From Salinisphaeraceae bacterium UBA4764 (GTDB lineage: Bacteria; Pseudomonadota; Gammaproteobacteria; Nevskiales; Salinisphaeraceae), in contig DHHU01000048.1 of NCBI GenBank assembly GCA_002403445.1, forward strand, positions 72,897 to 126,038: a DNA stretch of 53,142 bases, read 5' to 3'. Of the stretch, positions 17,519-25,907 are shown in pieces. A program made the translations under genes and the position numbers. The notes beneath the pieces are model-generated. The model had not been told where the DNA came from and did not search any database. It saw nothing but the letters and a program-made list of their open reading frames with translations. Position 1 is the stretch's first letter. Each line of letters opens with the position of its first letter.

Positions 17519-18236
17519 GCCGGGCTTCGCCTTTCAGCTTGCCGGCGAAAGTCCGCAGGCCGGCTCGCAGCCGGTCGTTGATCACCACGATGAACACCTT
17601 GCGATAGCGGCCTTCAGGGCAGTTGATCTCGCGTACGCCGTGCCATGACCGCTCCTGACGCTGGAACAATAAGCTGTAATTACCGATGCTCTCACCCGCG
17701 TAGGCGCGGTCGAAATCTTCGAATTTCGGGGCCGATTTGCGCGGAAACCGGCCGCCGTCATCCAAAATGACTGTGTCTCCGCCCCACTCCGGTTGCCAGG
17801 TCTCGGGCGAACTCAGATAGAAAATGTGCGAGCCAAGCTTGCGCGTGGCGTCACAGTGCGGGGATACCGAGGCACCATTGGGCGCGTAGTGCCAGTGGAA
17901 GTTGAATTTGAACCGGCCGCGGCCAAACATGCGCTTGATGAATTCGTAATAGGCATCGCTTTTGAGTTCGGCAACGAAGTCGTGCCACGGTTGGGCAACA
18001 TCAAGGGCTTCGTTGTATTCAAGTGCATAGCGATCGTGAGGCTGCTGCCCATGCGAGCGCTTTTTACCAAAACTCGGCGTCATCTGATCGACACGCGGCA
18101 GGTTATTCATCAAACGCTCATATCCGGCCTCCGTCAGCAAGCCCGCCGGATTCATCCAGGGAAATGGATGCGTCTGCTGGAATTCAGTTTCACTAAGCTC
18201 CGCGAGACGGTCATAATCCAGATACTGCATAGTCAT
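17508..18236 (-). CDS. 2-oxoglutarate/Fe(II)-dependent oxygenase
   Basis: A 242-residue double-stranded beta-helix oxygenase. The iron triad is apparent: His127 and Asp129 in SPHCDAT, and His199 in RSWHGVREI, with basic residues at 210-213 placed to hold 2-oxoglutarate. NFHWHYAPNGASVSPH precedes the triad as in prolyl-hydroxylase-like and phytanoyl-type enzymes. Such enzymes hydroxylate or otherwise oxidise small molecules, lipids or proteins; the substrate here is unknown. Its place between an ELM1 gene and two sulfotransferases suggests it could create the hydroxyl that is later modified. A second ATG two codons in (18230) is an alternative start. Confidence 0.8.
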   Translation of the reverse strand: MTMQYLDYDRLAELSETEFQQTHPFPWMNPAGLLTEAGYERLMNNLPRVDQMTPSFGKKRSHGQQPHDRYALEYNEALDVAQPWHDFVAELKSDAYYEFIKRMFGRGRFKFNFHWHYAPNGASVSPHCDATRKLGSHIFYLSSPETWQPEWGGDTVILDDGGRFPRKSAPKFEDFDRAYAGESIGNYSLLFQRQERSWHGVREINCPEGRYRKVFIVVINDRLRAGLRTFAGKLKGEARRDT

Positions 18237-18271
18237 CTCTAGTGATTTGTTTTCCGGTCTAATTTGGCCGT

Positions 18272-19306
18272 TTAGCGCGACTGCACCAGCGCCCGGACAC
18301 GCGCTGCAGTGTGTCCCAAGTCGTCAGGCGGCGCCAGCGGCGGATCATGATCAACCAGTCCGCGCGCAAAAAGACCGGCATGAAAGGCATCAAAGTCGCG
18401 TTTGGGCTTGCGCCAACCGGTCTTGATAAGCCATTGACCCAAGCGGCCGGCTGACCGTTGCCTGCGGTCGCTGTCAGTAAGCGAGCGATCGAATATCGAA
18501 ACCGGTCGCCCCATCTGGCAGGCTTCAGCCGGCATGGATGCACTATCGGGTGTCACCACAAACTTGTCTGCGAGCGCCAGTATGCCAAGATACGGATTGT
18601 TCGGATCATCAGGTTGCCAATTATAGCAGTAGGCCGGTGCCCTTATTGTCTCCCAGAGGGCGCGAGCGGCCTTAACCGGCGTTCGTCGGCTAGTGGATAC
18701 TAGCAGGCTGCCGCCCGCGTTGAGCGCCTGGTCATTGATGGCCTTGCCAAGACGTACGGCGGTGCGTGGCGTCAGTCGATAACTGGAGCTGTTACCGCCC
18801 ACAAGAACTCCGATCCGCGGTCGGGGCAGCGGCTCGAGCGTCTCGGCCCAGCGCTGCCGCGCTGCTTCGATCTCAGCGGGATCGGGGCGATTTAACGGCA
18901 GGGTATTAAGTAACACGTTGGAGGCCTCCGGCAAGCGATACTGCGGCAGGGTGACCACCAGATCGAAATACTCGAAACGCGCTTGGGTATGCAACAGGTG
19001 CACCAAACGTGTACGGCCACCCGACGCCTGTTTGATCCAGCGGGCTACCGGTGCGGCCCGGCGCGAAGCCGCGATCACCAGATCGGGCCAGGGAGGCTCG
19101 ATCGGATCGGAGTGTCGAGTGTCAACCGATATGAGCGACGGCCCGAGAACCGGATTGGGCAGTCGGTTAAACCAGTTATAAACAAGCGTTTTGGCTTCGT
19201 ATGGCCAACCGAGCGCACGCGCCAACGCATGCATCTGGGCATTTCCGCCGGCACCGTACCCCAGCAACACCCAAACGCGCGGCCCCTGGCCAAAACTCTC
19301 AGTCAT
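18272..19306 (-). CDS. ELM1/DUF1022-family protein (putative GT-B glycosyltransferase)
   Basis: A 344-residue member of the family called mitochondrial fission ELM1 after its plant homologue. The bacterial proteins have a two-lobed GT-B-like fold, and their function is not established. Characteristic segments are VLLGYGAGGNAQMHALARALGW at the start (split around residues 13-34), WPDLVIAASRRAAPVARWI, VLVGGNSSSYRL, LVSTSRRTP and NPYLGILALADKFVVTPDSASMPAEA, the last resembling a nucleotide-sugar binding loop. Its ATG lies inside the end of the upstream fusion gene (8-base overlap), whose C-terminal third belongs to the same family. The pair probably arose by duplication and may act together. Confidence 0.8.
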   Translation of the reverse strand: MTESFGQGPRVWVLLGYGAGGNAQMHALARALGWPYEAKTLVYNWFNRLPNPVLGPSLISVDTRHSDPIEPPWPDLVIAASRRAAPVARWIKQASGGRTRLVHLLHTQARFEYFDLVVTLPQYRLPEASNVLLNTLPLNRPDPAEIEAARQRWAETLEPLPRPRIGVLVGGNSSSYRLTPRTAVRLGKAINDQALNAGGSLLVSTSRRTPVKAARALWETIRAPAYCYNWQPDDPNNPYLGILALADKFVVTPDSASMPAEACQMGRPVSIFDRSLTDSDRRQRSAGRLGQWLIKTGWRKPKRDFDAFHAGLFARGLVDHDPPLAPPDDLGHTAARVRALVQSR

Positions 19307-21737
19307 TCCCGGTGGCCCGGAGGGCCGGCGTTTTATGATCGAATCCCGGGGCTGTTAACAGCGTTTTGATCCGGTCGGCCAGCCACTCTGTTTCGTGCCA
19401 GGCTGGCGGTCGCCACATAACCAGTTGCGTATCCAAAAACCGAGCCACCCCGGCCTCGATCAAGGCATTGTGGAGTTCCGGCGTGTTGCGACGGGGTAAC
19501 AGCCAGCGCCGCTCGACGATGCGCGCGCAAAGATATTGCAGGCCCTGTTGTGGCCGCTTTGAGCCCCGGGCGTTGTAGCGATTGGTGTTGGCCTGGTGCA
19601 CCACCCAATCGGCCAGACGCCGCCGCAGGCCCGCTCGGCCCAGAGGTAGCGGTGCGATATACACCGGCTTGCCAGTGGCAATCGCCTCGGCGAGCATGGA
19701 TTCACTCTCGCCGGTCACCACCAGAATATCCGCGCCTGCCAGATAGCCCAGATACGGATTCTCTTGACGGCTCGTATCGTTCCAGGCGACGAATTGTGTC
19801 TCCGGTGCCACACTTTGTTGCAGGGCGGTAGCAGCGGCGCTTGGGGTTCGCCGACTGGTGAGTACGGCCAGACTGGCGTTTGCCGCATCGGCCTGACTCT
19901 GCAATTGGGTGCCCAGTGATCGGGCCGTTTCGGCGTTGAGTGCGTGGACGGCGCTGTTGCCGCCAACCAGAAAAGCGACATTCGGGCCACTCGTCTCTGC
20001 ATAGCGATCGGGCCAGCGTTCACGCGCTTCGGCTAGGCGCGCATCGAGCGCCTTGCAAGGCGGCAGGATAGTTTCGATCTGGCGTGGATGCGGCGGCAGG
20101 TTGAAATGGCGGCACACCACGGCCAAGTCTTCGGTTTCGCCTGTACGGCCGCTCCGGCGCCCAAGCAGGATAAGCCGAGTCGCGCCCCGGCTGCGGCGCT
20201 GGACCCAGCGTGCCACCAGGGCCGACGCCCAACCAGAGGCAATCACGACGTCCGGCCAGGAAGCGGTGAGTTCTTGCAACGCCCCGTGCGCGCCAAGTCG
20301 AAGCTGGGAAGCGGTCAGCGCGGCCAGTGTCGACGTTGTGGAACGACCAGCAGATTGCCACTCAGTGGGCCATCCGAGGGCATCGGCCAAACCACCGGCC
20401 TGGCTGTTGTGGCCAGTCTTGACATGGCGCATCACCCAGACTTCGGGGCGATCCCGCAGCAATCGGCCACCACTCCAATGATAGACCGTATCCGGGCGTA
20501 ACCGATTATATTGAACCACGACAAGTCGCCAGTGACGATCGGTGAAACGTCGACCGGCCGCCGACAGTTGTTGAAACCACCAGTCGGGATCGGCGGGCGC
20601 GCTGCGATCGGCGCGCTCGTCCAGGTGAATACTCACCGCCACGGCGAAGCGGGCACGCCGAAAAAGCTCATCCAATAGCCAAGGCATGTCCAAATCGGGC
20701 AGCCCAGCAAGGCTATCGGCCAACACGAGGTCTACGGCGCCATTGACAGCCATGCCGCTTAAATCCGTTGGACGTAGTGCCGTCCATTGCACTTGGGGGC
20801 GGCCGAGTGCCGCCGTCAAACCGTCGATCGATTCCAGACCTACGTAGGCGCATTGTTCGACGCCCGAAGCTGCGCGGACGTCGGCGATCAAGGCACGCCA
20901 GACCTCGTGTTGCTTCGGGCGGGCCGGTGTTTCAAGCCCATCTGCATGGATAGCGGCAAAATCCGGCGTCGGTCTTGTGGCATCGAATAATTGAAACCCT
21001 GCGGCATCAGCCTCGGCTTCAATGCGGTTCCAGATGTCACTGGCGGGGTTGGCGCCGTACACATAATCGCGCGGCTGCGGCCGCCACGGCTGAGTATGGA
21101 TCGTGGTGTAGTGAATGAGATGCGAATGCTCGGGCTCATATTCGGCATCGCGCGCATTCCATGCACTGTCGAGCGGCCCCCACAACCCGGCGGCGCGCAT
21201 CTGGGCTTCGAGTTCCCGATTCTTGGTGTGGCGCGCCGTGTCATTGTTCCAGAGCTCGGCCATACGCGCGCAGTCGATGAGCATCACCGACGTATCGTGA
21301 TCGTTGATCGACAGCACCCCCTTGTCGCCCATGGGCAAATCAAACAACTCGGCCGGATCGCGAAGATAAATCTGATCAGCATCATTATAGATCGCGCGGC
21401 CTTGTCGCCCGGCCAGGTCGGGTATGGCAAAACGGTAGTTTGTGAATCCGGTCAACCATAGCCGACGCTCGAAACCAGCGAGATCTTTCATGAGATGGAT
21501 TTCGTAGCGGCGTGCCGGATCGCGTACGCGTTCGATCGACCAAACAAACGCGCGCTCGGCGCGAAACTGGGCGGACTCGGTGCCGAGATATATCCGAACC
21601 GGCGGATTGTTACTGGGGGGGACGCCGGCTTTGGGGTCCAGAGTGATAATAAGCGTCTGATTGATGTTGGCCGCGGGCCGGCGTGCGGCACCACGGCCAA
21701 GATAAGCAGAAAGCACGCGTAGTGATCGTATTGCCAT
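19299..21737 (-). CDS. Three-part fusion: GT8-like glycosyltransferase, SAM-like domain, ELM1 domain
   Basis: An 812-residue cytoplasmic protein with three apparent parts. Residues about 45-270 look like a GT8-type nucleotide-sugar transferase: a YNDADQIYL segment places a DxD metal motif at 119-121, and HYT and QPWRP follow near 209-220 as in glycogenin-like enzymes. Residues about 275-425 resemble a degenerate class I methyltransferase fold (CAYVGLESIDGLTAAL, then DLVLADSLAGLPDL). Residues about 431-800 are an ELM1 domain (VMRHVKTGHNSQAGGLADAL, FLVGGNSAVHAL, LTSRRTPSAAATAL, NPYLGYLAGADILVVTGESE). I do not know a described protein with this order. The neighbouring ELM1 gene overlaps its stop. 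A role in adding sugar to the locus's lipid is inference. Confidence 0.7.
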   Translation of the reverse strand: MAIRSLRVLSAYLGRGAARRPAANINQTLIITLDPKAGVPPSNNPPVRIYLGTESAQFRAERAFVWSIERVRDPARRYEIHLMKDLAGFERRLWLTGFTNYRFAIPDLAGRQGRAIYNDADQIYLRDPAELFDLPMGDKGVLSINDHDTSVMLIDCARMAELWNNDTARHTKNRELEAQMRAAGLWGPLDSAWNARDAEYEPEHSHLIHYTTIHTQPWRPQPRDYVYGANPASDIWNRIEAEADAAGFQLFDATRPTPDFAAIHADGLETPARPKQHEVWRALIADVRAASGVEQCAYVGLESIDGLTAALGRPQVQWTALRPTDLSGMAVNGAVDLVLADSLAGLPDLDMPWLLDELFRRARFAVAVSIHLDERADRSAPADPDWWFQQLSAAGRRFTDRHWRLVVVQYNRLRPDTVYHWSGGRLLRDRPEVWVMRHVKTGHNSQAGGLADALGWPTEWQSAGRSTTSTLAALTASQLRLGAHGALQELTASWPDVVIASGWASALVARWVQRRSRGATRLILLGRRSGRTGETEDLAVVCRHFNLPPHPRQIETILPPCKALDARLAEARERWPDRYAETSGPNVAFLVGGNSAVHALNAETARSLGTQLQSQADAANASLAVLTSRRTPSAAATALQQSVAPETQFVAWNDTSRQENPYLGYLAGADILVVTGESESMLAEAIATGKPVYIAPLPLGRAGLRRRLADWVVHQANTNRYNARGSKRPQQGLQYLCARIVERRWLLPRRNTPELHNALIEAGVARFLDTQLVMWRPPAWHETEWLADRIKTLLTAPGFDHKTPALRATGND

Positions 21738-21826
21738 ACGGGCTCAAGGCCTTGATCCGAGAAAAATATGATACGAAACAACGAGTACGCGAACGAACGA
21801 CTGCGCCCTTTGCCACCACTGCACTG

Positions 21827-22765
21827 CTATCTGATACCAAGCTGTTGATATGTTTGCTTGGGCCAGCGTCGCCTGAGACACAGCCATTCACCCGGCCGTG
21901 CACGTATCCAGCCTTCAAAAACGTGGTTGATCTGTTGGGTCATGTCGTGAATCCGTTCCTGTTGCGTAGCTTCCGGATTGCGCGCCTTGATGGGCGCCTG
22001 AATGACTACACGATAGCGCCCACCGGCCAGGCGTTCGCCCAACACTGGGACCAGATCGATTTGAAAGCGTTCGGCCAGTGATGCCGGGCCGGTATTTGTT
22101 GGCGTATCAAGCCCGAAAAACGGTAGATCCGGTGCGCCCTTCAATTTTGTATCGACGGTCATCCCTACCGATTGTCCCCTTTTCAGGGCCCGCATGAACG
22201 AAAAAAGCCCGCCCTCGCTAGATATAAGTTGGCTTTGGTAGGCACGCCGCATCTTGTTCAGCCGAGTGTCAACATAGGGATTGCGTTCCGGTGCATAGAT
22301 GATGGGGATATCAAACCCAAACCGGCGGGCCACCAGCGGTGTAAACTCCCAGGCACTGACGTGCGCCGTGACAAAGACAGTCGGTCGATCTGGACTTGGC
22401 TGTTTTGCCCCTGGGGCCAACTCGAAACCAACGCACCCGGCATCCCAGATTTTGTCGAGCTGGGCTAACTCGGCCATCGCTTGTCCCAAATGGCCGAAAG
22501 TCCCTCGCACATAGCGTCGCATTTCTGCTGGCGATGCGTCAGGAAACGCCACGCAAAGGTTCTCGTAGACAATTTGGGCGCGACGATTCCAACCCCCCAG
22601 CGTGGCAAACGACTTTTCAGCCAGCCAGCGCCCCATGCGCAACGGCAGAAGACGGAACACCCAGAGACCAGCGCCGATTAACGCAGCTTCAAAACGCCAG
22701 ATGCGGCGTTTGGCCGCGTCTGATAAGTTCAGCCGTTCGGCTGGGACGAAATAGAAATCACTCAT
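21827..22765 (-). CDS. LpxL/HtrB-family lysophospholipid/lipid A acyltransferase
   Basis: A 312-residue inner-membrane-associated acyltransferase of the LpxL/MsbB/HtrB family. A hydrophobic segment lies near residues 27-43. The HX4(D/E) catalytic motif is HVSAWE with His135 and Glu140. Further blocks are YAPERNPYVDTRLNKMR and SVGMTVDTKL, with PFFGLDTPTNTGPASLAERF downstream, as in the family's substrate pocket. LpxL-type enzymes use acyl-ACP to add secondary acyl chains to lipid A. Here the gene sits inside the ceramide-type operon with its own ACP, so it may acylate a hydroxylated sphingoid acceptor instead; a lipid A role is equally possible. A GTG at 22780 is an alternative start. Confidence 0.82.
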   Translation of the reverse strand: MSDFYFVPAERLNLSDAAKRRIWRFEAALIGAGLWVFRLLPLRMGRWLAEKSFATLGGWNRRAQIVYENLCVAFPDASPAEMRRYVRGTFGHLGQAMAELAQLDKIWDAGCVGFELAPGAKQPSPDRPTVFVTAHVSAWEFTPLVARRFGFDIPIIYAPERNPYVDTRLNKMRRAYQSQLISSEGGLFSFMRALKRGQSVGMTVDTKLKGAPDLPFFGLDTPTNTGPASLAERFQIDLVPVLGERLAGGRYRVVIQAPIKARNPEATQQERIHDMTQQINHVFEGWIRARPGEWLCLRRRWPKQTYQQLGIR

Positions 22766-22829
22766 CGGCGTCGCAATCACTGGAAGCCAGTGGCGCGTGG
22801 GGTGGGGCTAGACCGGACGGGGGCCACCT

Positions 22830-23606
22830 TTAACCGTTATCCTCGGCAATCGCTTGTCGGTAGCGTTTTTCCCACTCGGCCTGGTTGGCCAATGCGTCCT
22901 TGTAATACGCCGTGCGACGGAGCGCCGCGATCATAGTTCGTGAGACCGCACGACCGGCAATTCCCATCGGTCGCTCAATATCAAACAGCAAAATGGCCCG
23001 CTCGCTGTCGGTCTCATTCCAGACTTCGTGTTTGTAGGTATCATCAAAGAAAAACATTTCGCCTTCGCGCCAGACACACGGCTTGCCATCGACTTCGATA
23101 CGACAGCGCTGATCACTGGTTTCGGGAATCCTGAGGCCGAGGTGGCAGCGGACCAGCCCCTTAGTCACCCCGCGGTGACGGGGAATGTGCTTGCCCGGCC
23201 CCAGAACCGAGAAGAAAGCGTTGGAGATATTGGGGATAGCGGCAAGTGCGGCCGAAGTTTCAGGACACATTTCAGCACCGAACTCCAGCTGTTTGCCAAA
23301 GGCAAACAACATGAATGTCTTCCAGCGATTGTCAGTCGATATCTTGGCCTGATCGGGGCTGATTTCCTGGAAACTGGGTAAGGCATCACGGCGCGCCAGC
23401 AACGTGTCCAACTCGGCCTGTATTGTCGGCCATTTGGCACGCAGGTCTTCCGCCCAGGGGAAGTGACTGTTGTCGATCACTGGTTCGTCCGGTATCTTGG
23501 ATTGACTGGACAGAAAACGCAGGAGCCCGCCGCGAAAGAGTTTTTTGCCCGCTTTTTTGACGACTCGGCGCCGGAAGTTCGATGGCTCAGCGGCTTTGGT
23601 TACCAT
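22830..23606 (-). CDS. Aspartyl/asparaginyl beta-hydroxylase-type 2OG oxygenase (LpxO-like)
   Basis: A 258-residue enzyme of the Asp_Arg_Hydrox family, which includes LpxO that 2-hydroxylates acyl chains of lipid A. The conserved blocks are FFSVLGPGKHIPRHRGVTKG with His144, LVRCHLGLRIP, and EGEMFFFDDTYKHEVWN with His193, the metal ligands and surrounding loop. RAILLFDIERP near 203-213 supplies the Arg for 2-oxoglutarate. The family needs Fe(II), O2 and 2-oxoglutarate. It lies between a ketoreductase-type gene and an acyltransferase gene in the sphingolipid operon, so alpha-hydroxylation of the ceramide acyl chain is a reasonable guess. A basic N-terminal region (KAGKKLF) may contact the membrane. 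Confidence 0.82.
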   Translation of the reverse strand: MVTKAAEPSNFRRRVVKKAGKKLFRGGLLRFLSSQSKIPDEPVIDNSHFPWAEDLRAKWPTIQAELDTLLARRDALPSFQEISPDQAKISTDNRWKTFMLFAFGKQLEFGAEMCPETSAALAAIPNISNAFFSVLGPGKHIPRHRGVTKGLVRCHLGLRIPETSDQRCRIEVDGKPCVWREGEMFFFDDTYKHEVWNETDSERAILLFDIERPMGIAGRAVSRTMIAALRRTAYYKDALANQAEWEKRYRQAIAEDNG

Positions 23607-23660
23607 GGCTGCTCTTTTATGGATTCACTGGTTTTGGATTCACTTGACTGTCGCGGGGAA

Positions 23661-24419
23661 CTAACCCGCCATCCGCCTGATGACACGATTGTAAACCGGC
23701 GACGGCAGAATCCGTAGAGCCGCTATCAAGATAACGAGTATTGCGGGGAAAGCGGCAACGGTCGCCCGCCTGTCTATTGCGCGTTCAATGCGTGCAGTGG
23801 CCTCGTCTAGGGGCATGCGAAACGGTTTACGCCGCGTGCCAGTCTTTGAGCGCCCGCGGGTGTCAACAAACCCAGGTTCGATCAACGTCACGGCAATATG
23901 TTCTCTGGCCAGCTCGATCCGCATACTGCCCGCAAGCCGGGCTACACCAGCTTTTGCGGCCGAATAAGCTCCGGCCCGCGGCAACCCCAGACGCGCCGCC
24001 AAACTACCGATCGCTACGATATGGCCCTTACCCCGTTCCCGCATGGACGGCAACACCGCCGCGATGCCGTTGGCAAAGCCTTGCAGATTAACCGCAATGA
24101 TATCGCCAAAAACATCAGCATCGAACTCATCGGCCGCCATGCGCTGGCCACCGCCGGCATTGGCTATGAAGCATTCAACTGGCCCGGCTTCAGCTTCGAT
24201 TTCGGCCACGGCGGTGGCCATGGCCTGACGATCGGTAACATCCGCCACTTTAGTGATAGCGAAACCACCTGCCTGGCGAACTGCTTCGGCTGTATCGGCC
24301 AACGCGTCGGAACGTCGCGCCAGAAGGGCTAGACGGATGTCTCGGCTGGCCAGTCGCAGGGCGAGCGCTCGTCCAATACCCGACGACGCACCGGTGATCA
24401 GCGTAACAGCTTGCAGCAT
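23661..24419 (-). CDS. Short-chain dehydrogenase, membrane-associated C-terminus
   Basis: A 252-residue SDR: TGASSGIG at 9-16, NAGGG near 89-93, Ser near 141-142, and AYSAAKAG carrying Tyr and Lys near 155-159. EPGFVDTRGRSK follows the active site. The last 30 residues are hydrophobic (AAFPAILVILIAALRILPSPVYN), suggesting a membrane anchor as in fatty-acyl or ketosphinganine reductases. It starts 15 bases after the SPT-like gene stop. It could be a second reductase of the pathway besides the CerR-like protein; substrate unknown. Confidence 0.85.
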   Translation of the reverse strand: MLQAVTLITGASSGIGRALALRLASRDIRLALLARRSDALADTAEAVRQAGGFAITKVADVTDRQAMATAVAEIEAEAGPVECFIANAGGGQRMAADEFDADVFGDIIAVNLQGFANGIAAVLPSMRERGKGHIVAIGSLAARLGLPRAGAYSAAKAGVARLAGSMRIELAREHIAVTLIEPGFVDTRGRSKTGTRRKPFRMPLDEATARIERAIDRRATVAAFPAILVILIAALRILPSPVYNRVIRRMAG

Positions 24420-24434
24420 CGGTACTGGTAAAAG

Positions 24435-25628
24435 TCAGCTGGCTTGTGCGAAGTCATCCTGCAACTGGCTAAACACGGCGATGATGTGATTGATTTGGGC
24501 TCTTGTATGGGCCGCACTTAGACTGATGCGGATCAGCGTGTGGCCACCGGGTGTTGCCGGCGGCAACATGAGATTTACATATACGCCGTTGTCGAGCAGT
24601 GCCTGCCAGCACGCCAGCGCGCGTTTTTGATCGGCGAACATCGCGGCAACTACAGGGCCGGGCGGCGCCCCAAGTTTGAACCCTTGCGAAGTCAGCGCGG
24701 CGTGTAGGCGCTCGGCAGACTGCCAAAGCGCGTCACGGCGATCCGGGCGGGACCGAACATCGGCGAGCGCGGCACGCACTGAGGCGATGATCGCCGGCGG
24801 TGGGGATGCGGTGAATATATAAGGCCGACTGGTATAACGCAGATAGTCCAGTTCTTCGTGCGGACTCACGCAGAACCCACCAGTCGCCCCCAAGCTCTTG
24901 CTGAAGGTCCCCACGATGAAATCGACTTGATGCTGCACACCTTGGCTTTCGGCCACACCGCAGCCCGTTACACCCGCTATGCCCAGTGAGTGGGCTTCAT
25001 CCACCAAGATGTAGGCGCCGTGTTTCCGCGCCACCGATACTATATCGGTCAAAGGCGCCTGGTCGCCCAGCATGCTGTAAATGCCCTCAACTACAACCAG
25101 CGTGCGAGCCACCCTATCGCCGAGCCGCCGGAGCCGTTTATCGAGATCAGACGCATCGTTGTGCCGGAAACACACTACGTCGGCGCCACTCAATTTAGCC
25201 CCGTCAAAGATGCTGGCGTGGCAATCGGCATCCAGCATGAGGACATCACCGCCGGTGCAAAGCCCCGACAAGGTCCCGAGATTGGCCTGATAGCCGGTGG
25301 AAAACACCATGCCCTTGGCCATTCCGTAGAAATCGGCGAGCTCGGCCTCGATTTGCAGATGCGCGCTGTAGGAGCCGTTGGCCATGCGGGAGCCGGTCGT
25401 GCCGGTGCCTTCAAAGCGTGTTGCCATGGCGGCGGCATGAACACAGGCCGGGTCGAAGGTCAGGCCGAGATAGTTGTTGCTACCGGCCAGAATCGTGCGA
25501 CGCCCTCCGATGATGGCCTCGGTGGCCGACAGTATCCGCTCCATGGGCACGCCCAGCGGATCAACCCCAGCAGCTTCCAGATCGCGACGTTTCTCAGTGA
25601 TTTTGTCGAATTTATCGAAAAGAGTCAT
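24435..25628 (-). CDS. spt: Serine palmitoyltransferase-like alpha-oxoamine synthase
   Basis: A 397-residue PLP enzyme of the alpha-oxoamine synthase family. In the bacterial ceramide pathway it condenses L-serine with a long acyl thioester to 3-oxosphinganine. The active site is complete: His137 in DADCHAS stacks on PLP, Asp210 and His213 in VDEAHSLG, and Lys244 in GTFSKSLGATGGF forms the Schiff base. TFSKSLG followed by small residues is the SPT pattern, whereas AONS/KBL enzymes usually read TLGKAFG. A dedicated ACP gene lies 12 bases upstream and a CerR-like reductase next to that. Alternative: a cysteate-specific relative for sulfonolipids. A purine-rich AAGG about 5 bases before the ATG supports the start. 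Confidence 0.87.
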   Translation of the reverse strand: MTLFDKFDKITEKRRDLEAAGVDPLGVPMERILSATEAIIGGRRTILAGSNNYLGLTFDPACVHAAAMATRFEGTGTTGSRMANGSYSAHLQIEAELADFYGMAKGMVFSTGYQANLGTLSGLCTGGDVLMLDADCHASIFDGAKLSGADVVCFRHNDASDLDKRLRRLGDRVARTLVVVEGIYSMLGDQAPLTDIVSVARKHGAYILVDEAHSLGIAGVTGCGVAESQGVQHQVDFIVGTFSKSLGATGGFCVSPHEELDYLRYTSRPYIFTASPPPAIIASVRAALADVRSRPDRRDALWQSAERLHAALTSQGFKLGAPPGPVVAAMFADQKRALACWQALLDNGVYVNLMLPPATPGGHTLIRISLSAAHTRAQINHIIAVFSQLQDDFAQAS

Positions 25629-25640
25629 TCAGCCTTGACC

Positions 25641-25880
25641 TCAAATTCTGGCGTCGATAGCGGCTACGAGTTGCTCGAATGTCTCGACCTCGGGAAGAAT
25701 ATTTTGCGGAATCGACGCATCGAGCGCGTCTTCGAGTTCCATCATGACCTCCATGATCTGCATGGAAGACAGGCCGACGTCATCAACCAAACGCGTGTCG
25801 GGTTCGATTACGCGATCGGGCGGTAGATACGGCTGCAATATCTCGCGCAGATGCGCGGCAATGTCGTCACGACGACTCAT
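25641..25880 (-). CDS. Acyl carrier protein dedicated to the locus
   Basis: A 79-residue, strongly acidic carrier protein. The 4'-phosphopantetheine site is Ser39 in DDVGLSSMQIMEVMM, placed before helix II as in all ACPs. It differs from the housekeeping AcpP motif (DSLDTVEL), as expected for a specialised carrier. In Caulobacter-type ceramide loci an ACP next to spt delivers the acyl chain; here it lies between the CerR-like and SPT-like genes, with gaps of 27 and 12 bases. AGGT about 8 bases before the ATG supports the start. It is likely loaded by the fatty acyl-AMP ligase of the same operon. Confidence 0.88.
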   Translation of the reverse strand: MSRRDDIAAHLREILQPYLPPDRVIEPDTRLVDDVGLSSMQIMEVMMELEDALDASIPQNILPEVETFEQLVAAIDARI

Positions 25881-25907
25881 ATCAGGAACCTGTTAAAGCC
25901 GAAAAGG

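Noticed and set aside
24990..25826. Open plus-strand frame of 278 codons
   Set aside because: It mirrors the SPT-like and ACP genes on the other strand and has no independent support.
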